From the NCBI GenBank assembly GCA_905235375.1, contig CAJOLH010000001.1:1-64000 (forward strand): a DNA stretch of 64,000 nt. Direction: 5' to 3'. The notes under the pieces are model-generated. The model was not told the DNA's origin. It saw only the letters and a list, made by a program, of their open reading frames with translations, and did not search any database. This document shows positions 44,123 through 53,509 of this stretch, piece after piece. This stretch comes from an uncultured Bacteroidales bacterium (GTDB lineage Bacteria > Bacteroidota > Bacteroidia > Bacteroidales > UBA3663). Position 1 is the stretch's first letter; each line of letters opens with the position of its first letter. The position numbers were made by a program, and so were the translations under genes.

Positions 44123-46822
44123 ATGAAAAAGATCCTCATCCTGGCAGCTTTAGCTACACTAACTGCTGTCACCCTCAATGCCCAAAGTCGTAAGACGTGG
44201 GATTTCCGCGAAGGCATGAGCGATGCAACGAAGCTCGACCTCAATGCCGACACACAACTCTGGGGTGCCAACCGCACCACTGACGATGGCGAAGTCTATG
44301 GTTGGAAGAACGTTGCAACGCTCAGCAGCACCTTCATGGCCAATGGCAATCCAATCAAGGAATTTGAAGGACTCTCTTTCGGCGGCACGCTGAGTGCCAA
44401 CTCCATCCTCATCGATGCCACAACCTTCCGTTTGTCGCGTAAGGACAACACCATCACCCTGCCCAAACTCGCTAACGGGCAAACCGTTACGCTCATTGCA
44501 CGTTCGGCCAATGCTACTGCGACCGATCGCGGCTTTGTCTCTGGCAACTCGAACCTGACTTATATCTCCGGACCCGATGGCGGCATCTGCCTCGGCCGCA
44601 GTGCTGAAGGAGCCAGTGAGGATGGCAACTACACCCTCGTATGGGAAGTGACCACAGCCGAAACCGATTCGGTGGAATGTATCATCAAGGTTGTGACTGG
44701 CGGTCTCGATATAGGCTTAATTATGATTGACAATGGCGACGAACCTGAAATCGAAACGGATGCCAACGTGGGCTTCATCTTCAATGGAGACTTTGACAGC
44801 GAGCCACTTTATATCGGTACAGGTATTGCTGATCATGCCACAATCACACCGTTGCCAATGGATGAATGCATCGATGGCTCCATCACCATGGACAGCCTCA
44901 TGACCTTCGACGTAATCATTGTTGCCCAGACGGCTGCCGCCGAAATAATAGTACCTATCGGAACAAAGGATTACGCGGGTGAATTCTTCGAGAATCTGCG
45001 TAATTTCGTCCCCATCCTTGTCACTGAGCCTAATTCCAGGTTAGGTGCAGGCCCGATATATCCTGAAGAGACCTACGGCTTCACCGTTGCCGAAGACTTG
45101 CTCGAAGAGGAACTCTTCAAGGACGTGCAGTTCGAAGAAACCGAAAATGGCTTCGTCTTGCCAATGTTCGATCCTTCCATTACCGGTAAAGAGCTCGTTT
45201 ATGGTGTTGATTTACTCGGAGATTTTGCCGATGATGAAGTCTTTGCCACTGTCAATGGGCACACGGCCATTCATGTGCATGGTAAAAAGAACGCGCTTAT
45301 GGTTATTCCCATCAGTGAATATTATATCCTTGAATACGGCCTGCACGACAGCGGAAACACCCTGCTTCAGAATGCCATAACCTTCCTGAAGAGAACCAAG
45401 GGTGAGGTACTCACTGCCAGCAAGCCAACGGCTACGCTGACTTACGAGGATGGCGTTACCACTGTCACTCTCAAGTCGGCCATTGCTGGCGCAAAAATCT
45501 ATTACACCACCGATGGAAGCGAGCCCGACACTCACCGCGAACCCTATAGCGAGCCACTCGTCTTCACTCAGCCCGCCGTTCTCAAGGCATTCGTCAAGGC
45601 TCCTGCCTATTATGACTCACCCGTTCTTGAACAGGAGGTTGCAATCAAGACCGTGCTCCAGGCTCCCGTCGTAACCCTCGAAGGTGCCGAAGGATTCACG
45701 ACCATCACGCTTACCACTTCTGCTCCCGAAGCCCAGATCTATTACAGTTTCAATGGACAAAGCGCTGCTGATCGTGCCACACTCTATGCCGAGCCTATCG
45801 TCATCAACGAGCCTGGTATCATCACCGCATTTGCATACGCCGACAATTATCTTGCTTCAGCTATGACCGTTGAAGAGATTCCTGTTGGTGGCATTCCTGC
45901 TGTGAAGGACACTCTTGCACACTTCAACCCCAACACTGTCGATTGGTTTGACAATGCTGTTATCACCATTGGCGAGAACACCTATACAGCTGCCGATGCG
46001 GTAACAGAAGGCATCGCCAGTGGTAATGCTTCGGCGTTCTACTATTTCAGCAAGAATAGCTGGAGCTACTACAGCGATGAGGTGGATCACACCGAAATCG
46101 TCTATGACGAGGATGGTGTTACTCCGCTGAAGGACATCAACGGCAACGACTCCATCAAAGTCATCTACAAACCAGCTACCGACAACTTGCGCACCGCAGC
46201 ATCGACCACCGACCCGCAGTGGATCATCAAGTCCAATGGTCAGGTCTTCACGGGCGAAACCAGCCTCAGTCCTGCCGGTTATGCTTACAATGAGGGCGCT
46301 TCTGCCAATCGCTACTACGACACTCCGCTCGACTGCATCGGCGGCAATGCCTCCCAGGGCGCACTCACCTTCGGCGGCAAGAATTCGGGCGAGCCATATT
46401 CGGGCCGACTCGAATCGACCATTCCTTTCGAAGCTCCGTTCGACATCGTGATCTATGCAGGCAATGGCAGCAGCGATCAGCCTACTATCCAAATCGAAGT
46501 ATCGGCAGATGGCGAAACTTGGACAAGTCTTGGTCTTGCCAATGCAGCAACCACGCAGCGTCATATCCGCAAGACTCGCGTCCACTACACCGAGCAAGGA
46601 TCCTGCTACGTGCGTCTTAACCAAACGGGCGGCTCCAGCAAGTTCCAGGTCTATGACCTCTACGTCATCGCCACCGAAGGATTGACAGGCATCGAGACCA
46701 TCAATGCCGACACCGACAGTCGCGCCGATGTAACCGCCTTCGACCTCTATGGTCGTCGCATCCAGCAGCCCGCCTCTGGTCAGATATACATCGTTGGTGG
46801 CAAGAAGATGATTGTGCGGTAA
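44123..46822 (+). CDS. large secreted protein with chitobiase C-terminal-type (CHB_HEX_C) repeats
   Basis: The 899-residue protein has a signal peptide (MKKILILAALATLTAVTLNAQ). The N-terminal beta-rich region (about 25-205) begins KTWDFREGMSD, a beginning common in Prevotella secreted proteins. An alpha/beta-like domain of about 200 residues follows (GFIFNGDFDSEPLYIG). Then come two CHB_HEX_C-type Ig-like units (AKIYYTTDGSEPDTHREPYS; AQIYYSFNGQSAADRATLYA) and a further sandwich domain. The C-terminus FDLYGRRIQQPASGQIYIV resembles the tail of two other proteins in this window. No catalytic residues are recognised. It may bind polymer at the cell surface or be exported. The sensor-regulator gene starts 19 bases downstream. 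Confidence 0.7.
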   Translation: MKKILILAALATLTAVTLNAQSRKTWDFREGMSDATKLDLNADTQLWGANRTTDDGEVYGWKNVATLSSTFMANGNPIKEFEGLSFGGTLSANSILIDATTFRLSRKDNTITLPKLANGQTVTLIARSANATATDRGFVSGNSNLTYISGPDGGICLGRSAEGASEDGNYTLVWEVTTAETDSVECIIKVVTGGLDIGLIMIDNGDEPEIETDANVGFIFNGDFDSEPLYIGTGIADHATITPLPMDECIDGSITMDSLMTFDVIIVAQTAAAEIIVPIGTKDYAGEFFENLRNFVPILVTEPNSRLGAGPIYPEETYGFTVAEDLLEEELFKDVQFEETENGFVLPMFDPSITGKELVYGVDLLGDFADDEVFATVNGHTAIHVHGKKNALMVIPISEYYILEYGLHDSGNTLLQNAITFLKRTKGEVLTASKPTATLTYEDGVTTVTLKSAIAGAKIYYTTDGSEPDTHREPYSEPLVFTQPAVLKAFVKAPAYYDSPVLEQEVAIKTVLQAPVVTLEGAEGFTTITLTTSAPEAQIYYSFNGQSAADRATLYAEPIVINEPGIITAFAYADNYLASAMTVEEIPVGGIPAVKDTLAHFNPNTVDWFDNAVITIGENTYTAADAVTEGIASGNASAFYYFSKNSWSYYSDEVDHTEIVYDEDGVTPLKDINGNDSIKVIYKPATDNLRTAASTTDPQWIIKSNGQVFTGETSLSPAGYAYNEGASANRYYDTPLDCIGGNASQGALTFGGKNSGEPYSGRLESTIPFEAPFDIVIYAGNGSSDQPTIQIEVSADGETWTSLGLANAATTQRHIRKTRVHYTEQGSCYVRLNQTGGSSKFQVYDLYVIATEGLTGIETINADTDSRADVTAFDLYGRRIQQPASGQIYIVGGKKMIVR

Positions 46823-46841
46823 GTCTATTCAAACCAACTCA

Positions 46842-48398
46842 ATGAACAACCGACCTTCTTCCCTTCGGAATATTGTCACACTCATTGCTGCAATCACGCT
46901 TCTGACAGCCTGCAAGGAAACGAAGACCTACACAATCGGAGTTTCGCAATGCGGACAGGGTCAATGGCGTGAGAAGGTGAATCATGAGATGTTGGCAGCC
47001 CAGCACCTTTACGAGCAACATGTAAAGGTGACGATTGCCAACGCTCATGATAACACACAGCTGCAGATCCACCAGATTGACAGTCTTGTCAACGAAGGCA
47101 TCGACCTGCTTGTGGTGGCTCCCAACGAGTCATCCCAACTGATTGCCATCATTTCCGAAGTGAGAAAGAAGGGGCTGCCAGTAATCTTCTTCGACCGCAA
47201 GGCTGTAACCGACGACTATACCTCCTTTATAGGTGGAAGCAATGTCGAAGCGGGACGTGCTTCGGGCGAATATGCAATCCAGGTGGTCGAAGCCATGTCC
47301 ATCAGTGGTCGAAAACCATTCATCATGGAGATTACTGGTAATATGAACACTTCTCCTGCACAGGAACGCCATGAAGGATTTGTGCAAGCGATGGAAGGTC
47401 ATGAGGCCATCCACTATGTCTGCTTCGAAGGAGACTGGTCGTCAGACGAAGCGTGTCGCATTGTAGAAGAGCAGATACAGTCAGGCAACCTGCCCGACCT
47501 TGTATTCTGTCACAATGACGGTATGGCAACGGGTGTTTATAAGGCGGTCGTTGAGAATGGACTTGAAGGGAAAATAAAGATTCTGGGTATCGATGGCTTG
47601 CCGGGAGAGGGTATCGAATACGTACAGTTTGGCCATCAGGCAGGTTCCTACATCTACCCGACGCATGGCGAAAGGATAGTGCGCTTGGCATTGGATATCC
47701 TGACCGGCAAGCCTTTCGAACGGGAAAACATTCTTCAGGGTATGATGATTACCCCCGAGAATGTAAATCTTGTAGATCTCAACAGTCGTGAACTGATGAA
47801 ACAGAATCACGACCTGATCATTATCCAGAATAAACTGGAGGACTCGCTCCAACTCTACAGCACCCAGCACAAACTGCTTATCGCAAGCCTTGTGGGATTA
47901 GTGGTGCTTGCCTTGGCAGTCATTCTTGCCTGGTATGCCTATTGGCAGTCGCGCAGAACCCTGCGCCAGCGGCAATCGATGAACGAGGAACAGACGCTCT
48001 TCTACACCGATGCCAGCAACCGTAAGCTGCACGAGTTATTCATCATCCCCGAAGACCAATTACCGCCTCCACGCTCGCAGGACATGATCTTCGCCGAGCA
48101 GTTGAACGAAATCATTCGCAAGAAAATGTCGAATCCCAACCTGAAGATGGAACAGTTGGGCGAAGAGATGGGATTGAGTCGCATTCAGCTATATCGGAAA
48201 GTTAAAGCCATCACAGGACAATCACCCGTAGAACTATTGCGGCAGATGAGGCTGCAAAAGGCATATTCCCTGCTGACCTCCACCACGAAGACCATTGCGG
48301 AAATAGCTTACGAGGTAGGTTTCGGTACTCCCGGCTATTTCTCCAGTTGCTTCAAGAAACAATTCGGGAAATATCCCACAGATTTAAGGACAGAGTAA
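46842..48398 (+). CDS. membrane-spanning hybrid regulator: periplasmic sugar-binding domain plus AraC HTH
   Basis: The ATG at 46842 is chosen because the ORF-track start lies within the previous gene. The 518-residue protein starts with a signal or anchor sequence (AAITLLTAC, a possible lipobox). A LacI/RbsB-like periplasmic-binding domain follows (about 30-310: TIGVSQCGQGQWREKVNHEM, EGIDLLVVAPNESSQL, VIFFDRKAV, VFCHNDGMATGVYKAV). One transmembrane helix (about 343-367, LLIASLVGLVVLALAVILAW) leads to a cytoplasmic AraC helix-turn-helix pair (about 415-518, AEIAYEVGFGTPGYFSSCFKKQFG). It lacks the histidine kinase and receiver domains of hybrid two-component systems whose sensor has the same fold. 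It should sense a sugar in the periplasm and switch the adjacent SusCD-GH32 genes. Confidence 0.88.
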   Translation: MNNRPSSLRNIVTLIAAITLLTACKETKTYTIGVSQCGQGQWREKVNHEMLAAQHLYEQHVKVTIANAHDNTQLQIHQIDSLVNEGIDLLVVAPNESSQLIAIISEVRKKGLPVIFFDRKAVTDDYTSFIGGSNVEAGRASGEYAIQVVEAMSISGRKPFIMEITGNMNTSPAQERHEGFVQAMEGHEAIHYVCFEGDWSSDEACRIVEEQIQSGNLPDLVFCHNDGMATGVYKAVVENGLEGKIKILGIDGLPGEGIEYVQFGHQAGSYIYPTHGERIVRLALDILTGKPFERENILQGMMITPENVNLVDLNSRELMKQNHDLIIIQNKLEDSLQLYSTQHKLLIASLVGLVVLALAVILAWYAYWQSRRTLRQRQSMNEEQTLFYTDASNRKLHELFIIPEDQLPPPRSQDMIFAEQLNEIIRKKMSNPNLKMEQLGEEMGLSRIQLYRKVKAITGQSPVELLRQMRLQKAYSLLTSTTKTIAEIAYEVGFGTPGYFSSCFKKQFGKYPTDLRTE

Positions 48399-48412
48399 TC
48401 TGTCCTTTTTTT
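48386..48412 (+). terminator. rho-independent terminator containing the regulator stop codon
   Basis: AAGGACAGA and TCTGTCCTT form a 9-bp perfect stem followed by a T-run. The four-base loop GTAA contains the TAA stop of the regulator gene, so termination is placed exactly at the end of translation. Confidence 0.85.
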
Positions 48413-48419
48413 ATTCAAC

Positions 48420-48435
48420 TTTCGCAAATGCGAAA
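48420..48435. promoter_or_regulatory. palindrome, candidate operator
   Basis: TTTCGCAAATGCGAAA is a palindrome with 7-bp arms and a two-base centre. It lies between the regulator terminator and the SusC promoter, about 118 bases before the -7 box. Binding by the upstream regulator is only a guess. Confidence 0.35.
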
Positions 48436-48553
48436 CTTGAGTATAATAAAATAGGTAGTTAAGAGAATTGATTATTTAGTCAAGGATTGTTACATGCATC
48501 ATATTTTTGATAGGATGAACGATTTTTCGTATATTTATATATAAATAATGTCT

Positions 48554-48561
48554 TAAATTTG
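48554..48561 (+). promoter_or_regulatory. -7 box of the GH32-type PUL operon
   Basis: TAAATTTG followed by CACCA, 46 bases before the SusC start. It would drive SusC-SusD-DUF4960-GH32. Confidence 0.65.
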
Positions 48562-48607
48562 CACCATAAAATCACACCAAAATTACTAATTTAATACACA
48601 ATCAACA

Positions 48608-51600
48608 ATGGAACAACTAAAGAAACTTTTTCTCAGTTCGTTGATTCTTCTGCCCGCTACTATAATGTACGCGCAGAATGAAATCAAGGGCACCGTTCTC
48701 GATGACTTGGGTGAAACAGTCATTGGTGCCTCGGTATTGGAGAAAGGTACGACGAACGGTACGATTACCGATTTCGACGGAAATTTCTCCTTGAAGGTTG
48801 ATGCCGGCAAGACGCTGGTGATCTCATACGTTGGCTATAAGACCATTGAAGTGCCTGCACAAAACGGAATGACTGTTACCCTTTCCGAAGATGCTGAAAT
48901 GCTCGAAGAACTTGTCGTGACTGGTTATACCACACAGCGCAAGGCCGACTTGACGGGCGCCATCTCGATGGTTAGCGTCGATGAGATGTCGAAGCAGAAC
49001 GAAAACAACCCGATGAAAGCCCTTCAAGGTCGTGTGCCGGGCATGAACATCCAGGCTGACGGTAATCCTTCAGGCTCAGCAACGGTTCGTATTCGTGGTG
49101 TCGGTACGCTCAACGACAACGACCCGCTCTACATCATCGACGGTGTACCGACCAAAGCCGGTATGCATGAGCTGAACGGCAACGATATCGAAAGCATTCA
49201 GGTACTCAAGGATGCAGCTTCCGCCTCTATCTATGGTAGCCGTGCTGCCAATGGTGTGATCATCATCACCACCAAGAAAGGCAAGGATGGCAAGGTGAAG
49301 GTGAGCTTTGACGGATCGTTGGCCACCTCTTTCTATACCAACAAGATTGAGACGATGAACGCCAGCGAATGGGGTCGCGCCTATTGGCAGGCCTGCGTGA
49401 ATGATGGACTCAACCCCAGCAATAACAACCTCGGCTACAACTTCGATTGGAGCTACGACAAGCTCGGCAACCCCGTGCTGAACAACATGACGATGAACAT
49501 GTATCTCGACGAAAATGCCAGCGTGCGTGCAGGTGATACCGACTGGTTCGACGAAATCACGCGCACAGGCGTCGTTCAGAATTACAATGTATCGGTCAGC
49601 AACGGCTCTGAGAAGGGCAGCTCCTTCTTCTCGATGGGCTACTACGACAACCAGGGCACCATCAAGGACAGCTACTTCAATCGTTTCTCTGGTCGTGCCA
49701 ACAACGACTTCAAGCTCTACGACGGCAAGGTGGTGCTGGGCGAAAACTTCACCATCAACCGCACGAAGGGTGTCGATGCTCCCGGCGGTGTGCTGGAACA
49801 CGCGCTTGAGTTCAACCCCAACTTCCCCATCTATGCCGAAAACGGCAAGTATGCCCAGGCTCTTGGTGCCTATTCCGAGCGCGAGAACCCGCTGAGCATG
49901 ATTGACAATGCCAAGGATAACGAATACACCCAGTGGCGTATGTTCGGCGATGCACATCTGAGCATCACTCCCTTCAAGAACTTTATGATCCGCTCCACCC
50001 TGGGCATGGATTACACGCAGAAGGAGCAGCGCTTCTTCACCTACCCCATTGCCAATGGCAAGGTGATGCGCACCGATTCGGCTGTCGAAGCCAAGCAGGA
50101 GCATACGATGCGCTGGACATGGAATGCCATAGCCACCTACAACCTCGAAATCGGTCGTCACCGTGGTGATGCCATGGTCGGCACCGAGGTCAACCGCCAG
50201 GATTACAAGATGAGCAGTGCCAAGCGCTACGATCTCGCCATCTTGAACACCGACTATATGTGGCCATCGGCTGGTGCAGGTCGCCAGTTGGCAGAAGGCT
50301 TTGGCGAAGGATTCAGCCTCGTCTCCTTCTTTGGCAAAGTCAACTACACCTACAACGAAAGATACCTTGCATCGTTCACCATCCGTCGTGATGGATCGAG
50401 CCGCTTCGGTTCGAACAACCAGTACGGTGTCTTCCCATCAGTATCGGCAGGCTGGCGCATTTCAGACGAGAAGTTCATGGAATCGACCCGTGGATGGCTC
50501 GACAACCTGAAGATCCGCTATTCTTGGGGACAGACAGGTAATCAGGAGATTTCCAACACCGCACGCTACACCCTCTACAAGTCGGTTGTTTCGACAGGAC
50601 TTTGGGGCAGCGGCCAGGCAGGCACCAGCTACGACATTTCAGGTGCGAACGGAGGCTATGACCTTGCCAACGGTTATGTACGCAACCAGCGCGGCAACGA
50701 CGACATCAAGTGGGAGACCACCACGCAGCACAATATCGGTATCGACTACGCGATGTTCCATAATGATATTTACGGCAGCTTCGACTGGTTCAACAAGAAG
50801 ACCACCGACATTCTCCTCTTCATGGAAGGCATTGCCGCTATGGGCGAAGGCTCCGGACAATGGATCAACGCCGGCGAAATGAAGAACAACGGTTGGGAAT
50901 TCAGCCTGGGTTATCGTCACAGCCTGAAGAATGATTTCTCGTGGGACATCAACGGCAACATCAGCCAGTACAACAACGAAATCACCAAATTGCCCGAGAC
51001 CGTGGCTGCCAACGGCAAGTACGGCGGCAATGGAGTGAAGAGCGTAGTAGGTCATCCGATGTTCTCACAGGTCGGCTACATCTACGATGGTATCTTCAAG
51101 ACCCAGGAGGAGATCTACAATCACGCTACCCAGGAAGGCGCAGACCTTGGCCGCATCCGCTACAAGGATCTGAACAACGATGGCCGCATCACCGAAGAGG
51201 ATCAGGATTGGATCTACGACCCGACACCCGCATTCACCTGGGGCTTGAACATCTACCTGCAGTACAAGAATTGGGATATGACCATGTTCTGGCAGGGCGT
51301 ACAAGGCGTCGATGTCGATTGCCGTGGCTACAAGTCGCAGACCGACTTCTGGGCAAACTCCGCCATCAACGTACCTTATCTCAACAAGGGTGTTCGTGCG
51401 CTCGATGCCTGGAGTCCCGCCAATCCGGGCAGCGACATCCCAGCGCTGACCACTTCCGACACCAACAACGAAGGCCGCGTCTCGTCCTACTATATCGAGG
51501 ATGGCAGTTACGTGAAGCTGCGCACCGTGCAGATTGGTTACAATCTACCTCAGAGCGTCAACGAGAAGCTTCATGTCGATCGCATCCGCTTCTATGCCTC

Positions 51601-51718
51601 CGCCCAGAATCTGCTGACCATCAAGAGCAGCGACTTCACGGGCGCCGATCCCGAGAACCCAGGATTCAACTATCCTATTCCTCTCAACCTCACATTTGGT
51701 CTCAATATTTCATTCTAA
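48608..51718 (+). CDS. SusC/RagA-type TonB-linked outer membrane protein (fructan-type PUL)
   Basis: A 1036-residue canonical SusC. It has a signal peptide ending IMYAQ, a carboxypeptidase-like domain (IKGTVLDDLGETVIGASVLE), a TonB-box-like stretch before the plug (EELVVTGYTTQRKADLTGAI), plug motifs (TVRIRGVGTLNDNDPLYIID, SIQVLKDAASASIYGSRAAN) and a barrel ending GLNISF. It imports oligosaccharides with the SusD encoded 18 bases downstream. The GH32-like enzyme and DUF4960 protein of the operon make beta-fructan the most probable ligand. Confidence 0.93.
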   Translation: MEQLKKLFLSSLILLPATIMYAQNEIKGTVLDDLGETVIGASVLEKGTTNGTITDFDGNFSLKVDAGKTLVISYVGYKTIEVPAQNGMTVTLSEDAEMLEELVVTGYTTQRKADLTGAISMVSVDEMSKQNENNPMKALQGRVPGMNIQADGNPSGSATVRIRGVGTLNDNDPLYIIDGVPTKAGMHELNGNDIESIQVLKDAASASIYGSRAANGVIIITTKKGKDGKVKVSFDGSLATSFYTNKIETMNASEWGRAYWQACVNDGLNPSNNNLGYNFDWSYDKLGNPVLNNMTMNMYLDENASVRAGDTDWFDEITRTGVVQNYNVSVSNGSEKGSSFFSMGYYDNQGTIKDSYFNRFSGRANNDFKLYDGKVVLGENFTINRTKGVDAPGGVLEHALEFNPNFPIYAENGKYAQALGAYSERENPLSMIDNAKDNEYTQWRMFGDAHLSITPFKNFMIRSTLGMDYTQKEQRFFTYPIANGKVMRTDSAVEAKQEHTMRWTWNAIATYNLEIGRHRGDAMVGTEVNRQDYKMSSAKRYDLAILNTDYMWPSAGAGRQLAEGFGEGFSLVSFFGKVNYTYNERYLASFTIRRDGSSRFGSNNQYGVFPSVSAGWRISDEKFMESTRGWLDNLKIRYSWGQTGNQEISNTARYTLYKSVVSTGLWGSGQAGTSYDISGANGGYDLANGYVRNQRGNDDIKWETTTQHNIGIDYAMFHNDIYGSFDWFNKKTTDILLFMEGIAAMGEGSGQWINAGEMKNNGWEFSLGYRHSLKNDFSWDINGNISQYNNEITKLPETVAANGKYGGNGVKSVVGHPMFSQVGYIYDGIFKTQEEIYNHATQEGADLGRIRYKDLNNDGRITEEDQDWIYDPTPAFTWGLNIYLQYKNWDMTMFWQGVQGVDVDCRGYKSQTDFWANSAINVPYLNKGVRALDAWSPANPGSDIPALTTSDTNNEGRVSSYYIEDGSYVKLRTVQIGYNLPQSVNEKLHVDRIRFYASAQNLLTIKSSDFTGADPENPGFNYPIPLNLTFGLNISF

Positions 51719-51736
51719 ACAAACGATACTACGATT

Positions 51737-53476
51737 ATGAAAACGACATATAAACTTATCAGCGTAATCAGCATAATCTTTGGTATGACGAGCTGTTCCG
51801 ACTTCCTGGACGAACAGGTGCCGCAAGCTACGTTGACTCAGGACGAGGTGAAGAATCCTGAATATATCGACAATGTGCTCATTTCAGCTTATGCAGGCCT
51901 CGTCACCATCGAGGACATGAACGCCTCCTTCTCGCTCTGGAACTACGACACCCGTTCCGATGACGCCTACGTCGGCGGTTCGGATTTCTCCGATGGCGAA
52001 CCATTCCACCGCTTGGAGCGAAGCACTGGTGTGATGACCACCGACTGGCCATTCAGCTCCATCTGGACCAAGTTCTACAATTATCTTTCGCGCGTCAGCC
52101 TTTCTCTCGACATTCTTGCAAGCGCCGACCAGGAGAACCCCATCATCCAGCAGCGCACTGCCGAGATGAAGTTCCTTCGCGCCTACGGTCACTTCCAGCT
52201 AAAGCGACTCTTCAAGAAGATTCCTTTCGTCAACAAGCTCAACATGGAGGAAGCCGACTACAATGCGCTTTCAAACACAGAATACACCAACGACGAGGGT
52301 TGGCAGCAGATCATCAACGACCTGCAGGAGGCATACGCCGTGCTTCCCACTGTACAAAGCGAGAAGGGTCGCCCCACAAAGGCTGCCTGTGCCGCATTCC
52401 TTGCCAAGGTCTATCTCTATAAGGCCTATCGTCAGGATGATGCCAACACCAACCAGGTGACTGCCATCAGTAACGAAGATCTGCAGAAGGTGCTTGAATA
52501 CACCGAAGCTTCCCTCTACAACGGCTATGGCCTCGAACCCGACCTTCACAACAACTTCCGTCCCGAAGAACAGTACGAGAACGGCAAGGAGAGCATCTGG
52601 GCCATCCAGTATTCGCGCAACGACGGCACCGTCTATGGCAACCTGAACTTCTCAAACCGTCTGATTGTGCCCTGTATTCCCAAGGTTCACGACTCGGGCT
52701 GCGACTTCTACAAGCCTTCCTTCAGCCTCGTGAATGCCTATCGCACCAACAGCAATGGACTGCCAATGCTCGACAATGCTCCCTCGGAAGATTACAAGGT
52801 AGGTTCAACCCAGACCGTCGATCCCCGTCTCTTCGTCACCGTGGGTGTTCCCGGCACGCCCTATATGTTCAACACGAATTTCATGATTGCAGAGTCGAAT
52901 GCCTGGAGTCGTTCGGGCGGCACCTACGGATACTTCGTTTCGCTGAAGCAGAATGTCGATCCCGCGCTCACCGATAGCTACCTCTACCTCTGTGACTCGC
53001 AGTGGGCAAGTTCGATGAATCGCGTCGTCTTCCGCTATGCCGACGTGCTCCTGATGCGTGCCGAGGCATTCGCCCAGCTCGGTCAGTCAGCCGAAGCCAT
53101 CAGCCTCGTCAATCAGGTGCGCAAGCGTGCAGTCGATATGATCGGCGGCAGCGTTGTAGCCTCCTACCCCAACAAGTATGGCGTACACTATGCAGTAGGT
53201 ATGTATAACGGTTCATATTCGAAGGACGAAACCATGTCTATCGTCAAGATGGAGCGTCGTCTCGAACTTGCCATGGAGAGCGAGCGTTTCTTCGACCTCG
53301 TGCGCTGGGGTGACGCCGCCACCGTGCTCAACCGCTACTATTCGGAGGAAAGCCAGAAGATGAACTTCCTCGATGGCTCGCAGTTCACTGCCAACAAGAA
53401 CGAATACCTGCCCGTGCCCTGGGAGCAGATGGCTGCCTCCAACGGACACTATACCCAGAATTGCGGTCAGTGGTAA
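51737..53476 (+). CDS. RagB/SusD family lipoprotein (fructan-type PUL)
   Basis: A 579-residue SusD-like surface lipoprotein with lipobox MTSC followed by SDFLDEQVPQATLTQDEV, the classical SusD start. TPR-like helices include RTAEMKFLRAYGHFQLKRLF. The C-terminal signature is complete (DVLLMRAEAFAQLGQSAEAI, LVNQVRKRAV, MERRLELAMESERFFDLVRW). It pairs with the upstream SusC as its lid and binds the oligosaccharide at the surface. Confidence 0.93.
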   Translation: MKTTYKLISVISIIFGMTSCSDFLDEQVPQATLTQDEVKNPEYIDNVLISAYAGLVTIEDMNASFSLWNYDTRSDDAYVGGSDFSDGEPFHRLERSTGVMTTDWPFSSIWTKFYNYLSRVSLSLDILASADQENPIIQQRTAEMKFLRAYGHFQLKRLFKKIPFVNKLNMEEADYNALSNTEYTNDEGWQQIINDLQEAYAVLPTVQSEKGRPTKAACAAFLAKVYLYKAYRQDDANTNQVTAISNEDLQKVLEYTEASLYNGYGLEPDLHNNFRPEEQYENGKESIWAIQYSRNDGTVYGNLNFSNRLIVPCIPKVHDSGCDFYKPSFSLVNAYRTNSNGLPMLDNAPSEDYKVGSTQTVDPRLFVTVGVPGTPYMFNTNFMIAESNAWSRSGGTYGYFVSLKQNVDPALTDSYLYLCDSQWASSMNRVVFRYADVLLMRAEAFAQLGQSAEAISLVNQVRKRAVDMIGGSVVASYPNKYGVHYAVGMYNGSYSKDETMSIVKMERRLELAMESERFFDLVRWGDAATVLNRYYSEESQKMNFLDGSQFTANKNEYLPVPWEQMAASNGHYTQNCGQW

Positions 53477-53509
53477 TCCACACATTATTAATTCTTAAAT
53501 ATTAATTAT

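Noticed and set aside
49076-50161. 361-residue minus-strand ORF opposite SusC
   Set aside because: It is a long antisense frame caused by codon bias of the SusC gene. The composition is not protein-like and no domain is recognised.
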